Part shown: positions 1 to 5,900 of the stretch, piece after piece
Numbering within the stretch: the first letter of the stretch is position 1
How the letters are laid out: the number at the start of each line of letters is the position of its first letter
Assembly (NCBI GenBank): GCA_002495485.1
Contig: DAFH01000072.1
Coordinates: forward strand, 1-8,542
Length of the DNA: 8,542 nucleotides
Source of the DNA: Candidatus Bathyarchaeota archaeon UBA185
Lineage (GTDB): Archaea; Thermoproteota; Bathyarchaeia; 40CM-2-53-6
Reading direction: 5' to 3'
Position numbers and translations under genes: made by a program
Notes under the pieces: generated by a model
The model's database searches: none
Seen by the model: the letters and a program-made list of their open reading frames with translations, nothing else
Told to the model about the DNA's origin: nothing

Positions 1-685
1 GCTGCTTGTCGTAGCTCTCCTGCGTCTTTCCGGGCGAGTACTCGCTCTTCGGCCACAGTCTGAACTCATCCGGCCCGATCGAATCTGCCAAGATGATATT
101 TTCCTGCTTGTCGAAACCGAACTCGAGCTTGAGATCAGCGAGGATGAAGCCAGCACTCTCTGCCCGCTCCGACATCCTCCTGTAGATTTCAACGGTCCTC
201 TTCTTGACCTCGCTCAATTGACGGGCGTCAAGCCAGCCCTCCTCCTCAATCTGTTCCACTGTGACGGGCTCGTCCTTCACGTCTGACTTGGTCGTGGGGT
301 CGAAGTATGGCTCGGGAAGTTTCGCGGCCAAGATCGGCTGGATCGGGATCGAGACTTCACCGTTCTTCACACGTTCGTAGAGGCTGCCATAGAGGTAGCC
401 TCGAACGACTGCCTCGACAGGGATCATCTTGAGCTTGCGCACAACCATACGATTGGTATTCTCGACACGGACCATGTGATTAGGAACCTTGAGATGGTCG
501 AACCAGAAACCTGCCAGCTTGCACAGCACCTCGCCCTTTCGGGGAATCGTTGAGGGCAGAACGACATCGTAGGCGGAGACTCTGTCTGTGAAGATGAAGA
601 GAAGCTGGTCATGTCCGAGGTCGTAGACGTCCTTGACCTTTCCACGCTTGAACGGTGCTGACATGTTCTCCATGGACTCTTGCAT
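1..685 (-). CDS. purC: SAICAR synthetase PurC (3' end beyond window)
   Basis: Phosphoribosylaminoimidazole-succinocarboxamide synthase: ATP-dependent joining of CAIR and aspartate to give SAICAR, in the cytoplasm. The first 228 residues are visible and the frame is open to the window edge. Family landmarks are the N-terminal RGKVKDVYDLG (14-24), FTDRVSAYD (32-40), VVRGYLYGSLYE (93-104), PYFDPTTKSD (126-135), GFILADLKLEFGF (179-191) and, near the C-terminus, GPDEFRLWP (204-212) then QESYDKQ (222-228). About 240-300 residues are expected, so little may be missing. Three in-frame ATG codons compete for the start (685, 673, 664). The first lies one base after the purE stop; the last, giving MSAPFKRGKVKDVYD, fits the family N-terminus equally well. 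It is the last visible gene of the cluster. The usual DE before the TPD/SPD signature reads AD here. Confidence 0.95.
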   Translation of the reverse strand, partial: MQESMENMSAPFKRGKVKDVYDLGHDQLLFIFTDRVSAYDVVLPSTIPRKGEVLCKLAGFWFDHLKVPNHMVRVENTNRMVVRKLKMIPVEAVVRGYLYGSLYERVKNGEVSIPIQPILAAKLPEPYFDPTTKSDVKDEPVTVEQIEEEGWLDARQLSEVKKRTVEIYRRMSERAESAGFILADLKLEFGFDKQENIILADSIGPDEFRLWPKSEYSPGKTQESYDKQ

Positions 686-686
686 C

Positions 687-1121
687 TTAGGGATGGCCGC
701 TCCGATACTCTGTGAGCTTCTTCGAAACTTCAGAATCTGACAAGGCTAGAATCTCCGCGGCCAACAGCCCAGCGTTCGTTCCGTTGTCGAGTCCGACGGT
801 CCCGACTGGGACCCCAGATGGCAGCTGGACGATAGAGAGGATCGAATCTAGGTTCAGTTTTCCGGAGACGGGCACGCCGATGACTGGTTTTGTTGAGAGC
901 GATGCAACGAATCCGGGGAGAGCGGCTGAGAGACCTGCGATCGTGATGAACACGTCAGCCTTCGACGCCTCAACGTACCGGTCTAGCTCCTTGTGGTTTC
1001 TGTGGCTCGACAGGACCTTCGTCTCGTACGGGACGCCGAGCTTGTCTAGAATCGTCTCGGCCTTTTTCGCGATCTCACGATCGCTCTCTGACCCCATCAA
1101 TATGCTAACGCTCCTAGTCAA
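687..1121 (-). CDS. purE: PurE, N5-CAIR mutase or AIR carboxylase
   Basis: Phosphoribosylaminoimidazole carboxylase catalytic subunit, 144 residues, a normal length for a single-domain PurE. It makes CAIR, the substrate of PurC encoded next. Visible motifs are MGSESD (9-14, phosphate and substrate loop), SSHRNH (38-43, matching the SAHRTP segment with its active-site His at 40), the glycine-rich segment IAGLSAALPG (61-70), IGVPV (81-85) and SIVQLPSGVPVGTV (96-109). The segment at 61-70 lacks the His that typical class I enzymes have before LPG (AAHLPG); Ala67 is there, and the wording resembles class II enzymes, which use CO2 directly. The start is a TTG whose TTGA overlaps the stop of the upstream cyclo-ligase gene, suggesting translational coupling. 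An ATG at codon 9 would cut into the MGSESD loop. No purK is adjacent, so the carboxylation mode is open. Confidence 0.93.
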   Translation of the reverse strand: MTRSVSILMGSESDREIAKKAETILDKLGVPYETKVLSSHRNHKELDRYVEASKADVFITIAGLSAALPGFVASLSTKPVIGVPVSGKLNLDSILSIVQLPSGVPVGTVGLDNGTNAGLLAAEILALSDSEVSKKLTEYRSGHP

Positions 1122-1714
1122 TGGCTACACCGTATCACGCGCGACTCCGTTACGACCATATCGACTGGTAAATCAAACTGATCTCTGGGAATTTTATTGA
1201 TGAGTTGAAGACTGAAGGCAAGCCCTACGGATTTGACATGCTGTGGCAGTCTCTTGATTACGCGGTCGAAGTATCCTCTCCCCCAGCCTAGCCGGTAGCC
1301 GTCCCGGTCCCATGCAATGCCTGGAACGAACACGATATCGACGGCGTCCAGGCTGACCTCCCGCACGAACTCAGACTTGGGCTCGAGGATTCCAAAGGTT
1401 CCAGGCGCTAACTCTTTTCCCAGATTTTTGATCTCTGAAAAGAATAGATCTACCTCTCCCTTCCTGACGACCGGGATGAGGACTCGCTTGTCGTGGTCGA
1501 GAGCGTGCCGGATCAAGACCCGAGTGTCAACCTCTGTGTCTTTGCTGACATAGCAGGCGATTCCTCTCGCACGCACGTACTCGTGAAGGTGTAGCACTTG
1601 TTCGGTTATGTCTTCGCTCTTTTGTTCAACTTCTCCGATCGACTGTCGGTCTCTGAGGCGGAGAATGTATCGTCTCAGATTCCCCTTTTCGGCCGTTATC
1701 TGTGCTTCAGTCAA
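1118..1714 (-). CDS. 5-formyltetrahydrofolate cyclo-ligase (MTHFS)
   Basis: ATP-dependent conversion of 5-formyl-THF to 5,10-methenyl-THF, which returns a stalled folate to the active one-carbon pool. At 198 residues it has normal family length. Landmarks are the N-terminal basic stretch EKGNLRR (9-15) with a Lys expected near ATP, KDTEVDTR (58-65, substrate pocket in this family), PGIAWDRDGYRLGWGRGYFDR (131-151), which contains the hallmark GYRLGxGxGYYDR-type phosphate loop, and a C-terminal PVDMVVTES (183-191). No in-frame ATG lies between the upstream in-frame TAA (1721-1723) and the conserved region, so TTG at 1714 is chosen. A GGTG Shine-Dalgarno-like element lies 9 bases upstream. The gene follows the GNAT gene by 55 bases and overlaps purE by four. 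Its product feeds FolD/PurN chemistry, matching its place in a purine cluster. Confidence 0.94.
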   Translation of the reverse strand: MTEAQITAEKGNLRRYILRLRDRQSIGEVEQKSEDITEQVLHLHEYVRARGIACYVSKDTEVDTRVLIRHALDHDKRVLIPVVRKGEVDLFFSEIKNLGKELAPGTFGILEPKSEFVREVSLDAVDIVFVPGIAWDRDGYRLGWGRGYFDRVIKRLPQHVKSVGLAFSLQLINKIPRDQFDLPVDMVVTESRVIRCSH

Positions 1715-1723
1715 TGAGTATTA

Positions 1724-1727
1724 CACC
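1724..1727 (-). promoter_or_regulatory. Possible ribosome binding site for the cyclo-ligase TTG start
   Basis: On the minus strand GGTG, inside GGCGGTG, lies nine bases before the TTG start at 1714. It matches part of the archaeal/bacterial anti-Shine-Dalgarno complement GGAGGTGATC. It supports this TTG because no ATG is available in frame. The match is only four bases, so it could be chance. Confidence 0.35.
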
Positions 1728-1769
1728 GCCGTCGTAGGGGCGTGAGACCGTGAGGTAATGGTGTTCATT

Positions 1770-2672
1770 CTATGATGCTCGTTGCAGTTGGAGATACTCT
1801 CCGTCAATCTTTCCACCGCATTTAATGTACAGCAATGCCCCCGGAGCGAGACAGTCTAGGTAAGAGAAAGTGTACGCGGTCATCTTGTTCTGGCCGAGTT
1901 TCTTCGCCCACTCCATCGCCTCGTTCATCAGAGTTCGGCCATATCCCTTTCCTCGGTGATTCGGAAGCACAAAAGCTCCGCGGAAGCGAGCCTCCCCGGC
2001 TTCGTAGTAGTCCGGAATGAGACCGGTGAAGCCGACGACCGTCTTTCCCACATACCCCGACAGCCACCTCTCACCTTGCTTGAGGCCATCTCGAAAGCTG
2101 CGCGCCGCCGCTTCCACACCACCGCGTTCTTCTATTCGCCATTCCCAGTACGGGCGTTGCGACTCGACGAAGATGCTATCGACTTCTTGGGCTGTCTTGT
2201 CTGTTACTTCGAGGATGTCGATCTCGCTTCTCGGCGAGTACTTGGCCCTTCTGAGGTCCCAGCCAATCCTAAAGTCTCTGCGGACGGGTTTGAATCCGAA
2301 GCTCTTGTAAACATCGACGTACGGCTGCACGGCCGGAGTAGTGACTCTCAGAAACTCGGGCTTCTTGGTTTCTACGTACTCGAGGGCTCGGCTCAGGAGT
2401 TTCTCCAGGGTGTCGACTCTTGACATGGCTTGTTTGGCGGAGAGGTATCTTATGGTCATCCAGTTTTTCCGTGGGAGGTTCGTGACTGCCACGTAGCCGA
2501 CAACTGCACCATCCTCGTCGGCGACGAAGCATCCGGCTGGATTGAAGGCGTCGGACGAGATGACCTTCTTGGTTGCTGGCAGTTCAACAAATCCGGAGGT
2601 CCAGACTTGAATGTTTTTGGGTAAGGACTCAAGTTCGTCCTGTTCGATCTTTCTCACTATTGTCCTTGGCAA
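1770..2672 (-). CDS. Tandem two-domain GNAT-family acetyltransferase
   Basis: Predicted acyl-CoA-dependent N-acyltransferase of 300 residues, substrate unknown. Two GNAT-like halves are seen. The N-terminal half (about 1-140) has the beta strand GAVVGYVAV (55-63) and a closing YVDVYKSFGFKPVRRDF segment (118-134), but its acetyl-CoA loop is degenerate. The C-terminal half (about 150-300) has SGYVGKTVVGFTGL (205-218), then motif A as AFVLPNHRGKGYG (233-245), whose HRGKGYG is the pyrophosphate-binding Q/RxxGxG/A loop, and GALLYIKCGG (278-287) near the end. So only the second half is likely to bind acetyl-CoA canonically. The start is uncertain: TTG at 2672 follows AAGGG by five bases, while GTG at 2657 follows AAGGA by five bases and gives MRKIEQDEL. 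It sits ten bases after folD. Nothing in the sequence ties it to purines except the cluster. Confidence 0.85.
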   Translation of the reverse strand: MPRTIVRKIEQDELESLPKNIQVWTSGFVELPATKKVISSDAFNPAGCFVADEDGAVVGYVAVTNLPRKNWMTIRYLSAKQAMSRVDTLEKLLSRALEYVETKKPEFLRVTTPAVQPYVDVYKSFGFKPVRRDFRIGWDLRRAKYSPRSEIDILEVTDKTAQEVDSIFVESQRPYWEWRIEERGGVEAAARSFRDGLKQGERWLSGYVGKTVVGFTGLIPDYYEAGEARFRGAFVLPNHRGKGYGRTLMNEAMEWAKKLGQNKMTAYTFSYLDCLAPGALLYIKCGGKIDGEYLQLQRAS

Positions 2673-2682
2673 CTCTTCCCTT
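2663..2682 (-). promoter_or_regulatory. Two competing ribosome binding sites for the GNAT gene
   Basis: Minus-strand AAGGG (2678-2682) lies five bases before the TTG at 2672. Minus-strand AAGGA (2663-2667) lies five bases before the GTG at 2657. Both spacings are good, so sequence alone does not settle which start is used; the two products differ by five residues. Confidence 0.4.
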
Positions 2683-3540
2683 CTAGCCTCTTCCCGTCTG
2701 AACGTTGGTCGCTTGTATCGTATTCTCTAGCAGACAAGCCACGGTCATGGGTCCCACTCCACCGGGCACGGGCGTAATGAATCCGGCTCTCTTACTGACA
2801 TCGTCAAATTCCACATCCCCACGCAGTTTTCCTCCAACTCGGCTCAGACCCACATCGACCACTGTCGCACCGGGCCTGACGTAGCGTCTCCCGATTTGGA
2901 AATCTTCTCTTCCCAGTGCACTCACTAGAATGTCAGCGGTCTTTGCAATCTGAGGAAGATTTGCGGTCTTTGAGTGGCACACAGTTACTGTGGCGTCCCG
3001 GTTAAGGAACAGATTGGCCAGCGGTCTTCCAACCAGGGTTGTCCTGTTGATTATGACTGCTCGCTGACCGGCGATCGGGATCCTGTAGTGGGACAGGAGT
3101 TTGATGATCCCCTTCGGGGTGCAAGGGACCAGGACCTCTCTGCCCTCGGACAATCTCCCCGCGTTGATAGGATGTAGACCGTCAACGTCCTTGTAGGGGA
3201 TGATCTTCTCGATGATCGAGTCCTCATCGAAACCTTGAGGAAGAGGCAGTTGTACAAGAATTCCGTGAACTTTGGGATTGGTGTTGAGCTGGGCGAGAAG
3301 TGCTTCCAGCTTGGCTTGCGTAATGTCCGCGGGTAGATGATGGTGTTCGGACTGTATTCCGACTTCTGCGGCGGCTTTGTGTTTTGCTTTGAGATAGCTT
3401 GTGCTCGCCGGATCGTCGCCGACCTGTACCGTGGCGAGGAAGGGTTTTGTGCCATGTCTTGCTAGTTCTTCGGCCTGGTTTGCCAGTTGTTGCTTTAGTT
3501 CTGCAGCTACCAGTTTTCCGTCAAGGACGATGGCGGTCAT
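2683..3540 (-). CDS. folD: FolD, methylene-THF dehydrogenase / methenyl-THF cyclohydrolase
   Basis: Bifunctional cytoplasmic enzyme interconverting 5,10-methylene-, 5,10-methenyl- and 10-formyl-THF, the last being the formyl donor for PurN. It is 285 residues, the usual length. Catalytic-domain landmarks are STSYLKAKHK (46-55, the Tyr49 and Lys53 pair of the active site), VQLPLP (96-101, with Gln97) and DVDGLHPINAGRL (118-130, with the folate-binding Asp120), then PCTPKGI (139-145). The dinucleotide-binding domain has VIINRTTLVGRP (162-173) and CHSKTANL (188-195), the latter favouring NADP, and TPVPGGVGPMT (256-266) closes the site. The usual GRS at the nucleotide loop reads NRT (165-167), a variation in the family. 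The ATG start overlaps the purN stop as ATGA, so the two are probably translationally coupled. Confidence 0.97.
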   Translation of the reverse strand: MTAIVLDGKLVAAELKQQLANQAEELARHGTKPFLATVQVGDDPASTSYLKAKHKAAAEVGIQSEHHHLPADITQAKLEALLAQLNTNPKVHGILVQLPLPQGFDEDSIIEKIIPYKDVDGLHPINAGRLSEGREVLVPCTPKGIIKLLSHYRIPIAGQRAVIINRTTLVGRPLANLFLNRDATVTVCHSKTANLPQIAKTADILVSALGREDFQIGRRYVRPGATVVDVGLSRVGGKLRGDVEFDDVSKRAGFITPVPGGVGPMTVACLLENTIQATNVQTGRG

Positions 3541-4160
3541 ACCGCTAGCATGACTCTCCTGCCTTCGATCCTCAGCCTTCCCTCGGTGAATAGGCGTATC
3601 GCCTCCGGATAGAGGCGATGTTCTTCTCGCAGGATTCTCTCTGAGAGCGTGTCGACCGTGTCATCATCTCTTACTGGGACGTGACCCTGAAGGATTATGG
3701 GTCCAGCATCTACCTCTTTGGCGACGAAGTGGATGGTTGCACCTGCAATTTTGACCCCGTGTTCGAGGGCTCGTTTCTGAGCGTCGAGGCCTGGAAAGGA
3801 CGGTAGAAGAGCAGGATGCACATTCATGATTCGATTATGGTACTTCTCTACGAATTGCGGGCTCAGTATTCGAAAGTATCCTGCGAGGGCGATGAGTCCG
3901 TCTTTAGGGGTGACTCCATGAGATTCGAGTGTCGCCATGGTTTTCCTATCATATTCCGCGTCCAGTTTCCGTACTCCTTTGTCGTCCAATACAACGCATT
4001 GCACATGGTGTTTCCTGGCAATATCGAGTGCTCCGACGCCGGGCTTGTTGCTAATGACAACCCTCACGTCACCCTTCAGGATGTACTTCTTGTCAACCGC
4101 GTCCAGTATTGCTTCTAGGTTCGAGCCTCGTCCAGATACTAGGACGCCGATCGGCACCAA
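3537..4160 (-). CDS. purN: PurN, phosphoribosylglycinamide formyltransferase
   Basis: Folate-dependent GAR transformylase: moves the formyl group of 10-formyl-THF to GAR, giving FGAR, the substrate of PurL. At 207 residues it has typical PurN length. Motifs are VLVSGRGSNLEAIL (6-19, phosphate-binding loop), ISNKPGVGAL (36-45), LAGYFRILSPQFV (92-104), NVHPALLPSFPG (113-124) and AGATIHFVAKEVDAGPII (139-156). The catalytic triad Asn113, His115 and Asp151 is complete. The first codons are TTG at 4160 and GTG at 4157; both are non-ATG and either could start the protein, two to five bases after the HIT gene stop. Only a weak GTGGAT lies upstream. The presence of PurN, rather than only formate-dependent PurT, fits the folate genes next to it. 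Confidence 0.96.
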   Translation of the reverse strand: MVPIGVLVSGRGSNLEAILDAVDKKYILKGDVRVVISNKPGVGALDIARKHHVQCVVLDDKGVRKLDAEYDRKTMATLESHGVTPKDGLIALAGYFRILSPQFVEKYHNRIMNVHPALLPSFPGLDAQKRALEHGVKIAGATIHFVAKEVDAGPIILQGHVPVRDDDTVDTLSERILREEHRLYPEAIRLFTEGRLRIEGRRVMLAV

Positions 4161-4162
4161 GG

Positions 4163-4582
4163 CTATCCACTCACGGTTGGAAGGAGTCCGTTTCTGATGG
4201 TCTGCGCGATCATCTTCATCTGCTCTGACGGGATCTTCTTGACGTTTCTCCCGTTGATGAATTCTCCATGGCCATCTTGGGGATATCGCGGGACAAGGTG
4301 TATGTGGGCATGTGCGACCCCCATTCCCGCAACATCCGCTGCGACCCAGTCCGTCTGCATAGTCTTCTGGAGAGCCTTAGCGATTTTCGTGGTCGTCTCA
4401 AAGTACTGTCCTGGCTGAGTGACATCCCAGACCCATCGGTCATGCTTCTTCGGGACGACGAGTGTATGCCCGGGATTCATTGGCCGAATGTCGAGGAATG
4501 CGACATAGTTCTCGTCTTCGAATACCGAGTAGGATGGGAGTTCTCGTCTGATGATCTTGCAGAATACGCAGTCTTCCGTCAA
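4163..4582 (-). CDS. HIT-family (histidine triad) hydrolase
   Basis: Small nucleotide-binding hydrolase of the HIT superfamily, 139 residues from the chosen start. Visible are CVFCKII (5-11, a CxxC that binds zinc in HINT-type members), DIRPMNPGHTLVVPKKH (31-47) and the signature GMGVAHAHIHLVPRY (86-100), whose His91, His93 and His95 form the triad; His93 is expected to be the nucleophile. Family members cleave AMP-amino, AMP-lysine or dinucleoside polyphosphate bonds; the substrate here cannot be read. TTG at 4582 gives MTEDCVFCKII, the normal HIT beginning, four bases after the purD stop. A GTG at 4627 would add 15 residues and overlap purD by 41 bases, which I think less likely. It sits between purD and purN, so it is probably co-transcribed with them. 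Confidence 0.92.
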   Translation of the reverse strand: MTEDCVFCKIIRRELPSYSVFEDENYVAFLDIRPMNPGHTLVVPKKHDRWVWDVTQPGQYFETTTKIAKALQKTMQTDWVAADVAGMGVAHAHIHLVPRYPQDGHGEFINGRNVKKIPSEQMKMIAQTIRNGLLPTVSG

Positions 4583-4586
4583 AATC

Positions 4587-5876
4587 TCACGTCTGGATCT
4601 GTTCCAATCTTCTGCGCCGTATCTCACCGCTTCCTATGTCTCGGCGGTACTGCATTCCCTGAAAATGGATCGAAGTGCCTATCGCGGCATACGCGTCCTC
4701 GCGTGCCGATTGAACATCGGGGCCAGTCGCTGCGACGTCGAGGACTCGGCCTCCCGCCGTAACCAGTTCTCCAGCGGGAGTCTTTGTAGTGCCCGCGTGG
4801 AAGAGTACGACATTGCTCTGAGCTATTCGTCCGAGTGTGATCTTAGCGCCAGTCACGGGACTAGCTGGATATCCTGCAGATGCGAGAACGACGACCACGG
4901 AGGCCGAGGATGAGCACTCTGGCAGTGGCGGTCTGATGGAATCCTCGGCAACTGCACTCATGTGAGCGAGAAGTCCTCGGCTGACCAATGGTGCGATGCC
5001 TTGGGCTTCGGGATCTCCGAAGCGGGCGTTAAACTCCAAGAGTCGAGGGTCCTCGGTCCCGTGTTTGACGATGATGTTGAGGTAGAGGATGCCTCTGAAC
5101 GGGACTTTCTCCTTGACCAAAGCGCTGATCGAAGGGTCTAGAATTCTTCTCTTAACCTTCTCGACGAGTGACGGTGTCACGGCCGGGACTGGAGAGTAGA
5201 CTCCCATGCCTCCAGTGTTCGGTCCAGTGTCGCCATCGTAGATCGGCTTGTAGTCCTGAAAAACAGGGGTCAGCCACTGTGCTCGGCCGCCTGAGACTGT
5301 TGCTGTAAGACTTGCCTCCCATCCGTCGATGAACTCGTCCATGACAATCCTTCCAGGCTCCCGTTTGAGTTCTCTCTGAATTGCTGTCTCTGCTTCACGT
5401 CTGTCGTTGGTCACTGTGGTTCCTTTTCCAGCGGCTAGTCCGTCCGCTTTGATCACCCAAGGTGGACCCTGATGGTCTAGTGCTTTCTTTGCGAGCGACG
5501 CGTCCGTGAAGGTCTCCCAGTGGGGTGATGGGATGTTGTATCTTGAGCAGAGGTCTTTTGCAAAACTCTTGGAGGTTTCTATCCGGGCAGCTCGTTTGTC
5601 TGGTCCGAAAATCTTGAGCTTTTTCTTCTGGAACTCGTCGACGATGCCCGCTCCCAGTGGAGCCTCAGGTCCGACGATCGTCAGGTCGATCTTTTCACTC
5701 GATGCGAATGAGGCTAGTTCTTGGACGCTGGTGGCGTCGATCGGGACGCACGTGGCTATTTGTCCAATGCCGGGGTTTCCCGGTGCTGCGTAGATCTTGG
5801 TCGCGTCTGGCTCTCTAGATATGGCCCAGGCTATTGCGTGTTCCCGGCCGCCGCTTCCGACGATTAGGACTCTCAT
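4587..5876 (-). CDS. purD: PurD, phosphoribosylamine-glycine ligase
   Basis: GAR synthetase of the ATP-grasp superfamily: joins 5-phosphoribosylamine and glycine using ATP, giving GAR for PurN. At 429 residues it matches the usual length. Landmarks in order are GSGGREHA (7-14), VGPEAPLGAGIVD (68-80), KADGLAAGKGT (143-153, ATP-grasp lysine loop), DGDTGPNTGGMG (214-225), LEFNARFGDPEAQ (280-292, Mg/ATP ligands Glu281 and Asn283), VVLASAGYP (329-337) and the C-terminal FQGMQYRRDIG (405-415). Two places differ from common enzymes: QDYK (207-210) where QDHK is usual, and ILYLNIIV (263-270) where LYAGLM is usual. The start is ATG at 5876, 24 bases after the purF stop, without an evident Shine-Dalgarno site. 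Its labile substrate is made by PurF encoded directly upstream. Confidence 0.97.
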   Translation of the reverse strand: MRVLIVGSGGREHAIAWAISREPDATKIYAAPGNPGIGQIATCVPIDATSVQELASFASSEKIDLTIVGPEAPLGAGIVDEFQKKKLKIFGPDKRAARIETSKSFAKDLCSRYNIPSPHWETFTDASLAKKALDHQGPPWVIKADGLAAGKGTTVTNDRREAETAIQRELKREPGRIVMDEFIDGWEASLTATVSGGRAQWLTPVFQDYKPIYDGDTGPNTGGMGVYSPVPAVTPSLVEKVKRRILDPSISALVKEKVPFRGILYLNIIVKHGTEDPRLLEFNARFGDPEAQGIAPLVSRGLLAHMSAVAEDSIRPPLPECSSSASVVVVLASAGYPASPVTGAKITLGRIAQSNVVLFHAGTTKTPAGELVTAGGRVLDVAATGPDVQSAREDAYAAIGTSIHFQGMQYRRDIGSGEIRRRRLEQIQT

Positions 5877-5900
5877 TCGGAGACTGGCCAGGGCCTCGGG

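Noticed and set aside
712..1200. Plus-strand ORF of 162 codons opposite purE and the cyclo-ligase end
   Set aside because: It is antisense to well-conserved genes, its translation shows no recognisable domain, and long antisense frames are common in GC-rich coding DNA.
1715..1769. Possible 15-codon ORF or terminator between the GNAT and cyclo-ligase genes
   Set aside because: The tiny frame has no supporting feature and no stem-loop with a T run was visible; it looks like plain spacer.
1956..2423. Plus-strand ORF of 155 codons opposite the GNAT gene
   Set aside because: Shadow of a recognisable GNAT coding frame, with no motif of its own.
4583..4627. GTG at 4627 as the start of the HIT gene
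   Set aside because: It would overlap purD by 41 bases and add 15 residues unlike HIT N-termini; TTG at 4582 gives a normal beginning and a four-base gap.
4268..4762. Plus-strand ORF of 164 codons across the HIT/purD junction
   Set aside because: It lies antisense to the HIT triad and the PurD C-terminus and shows no domain.
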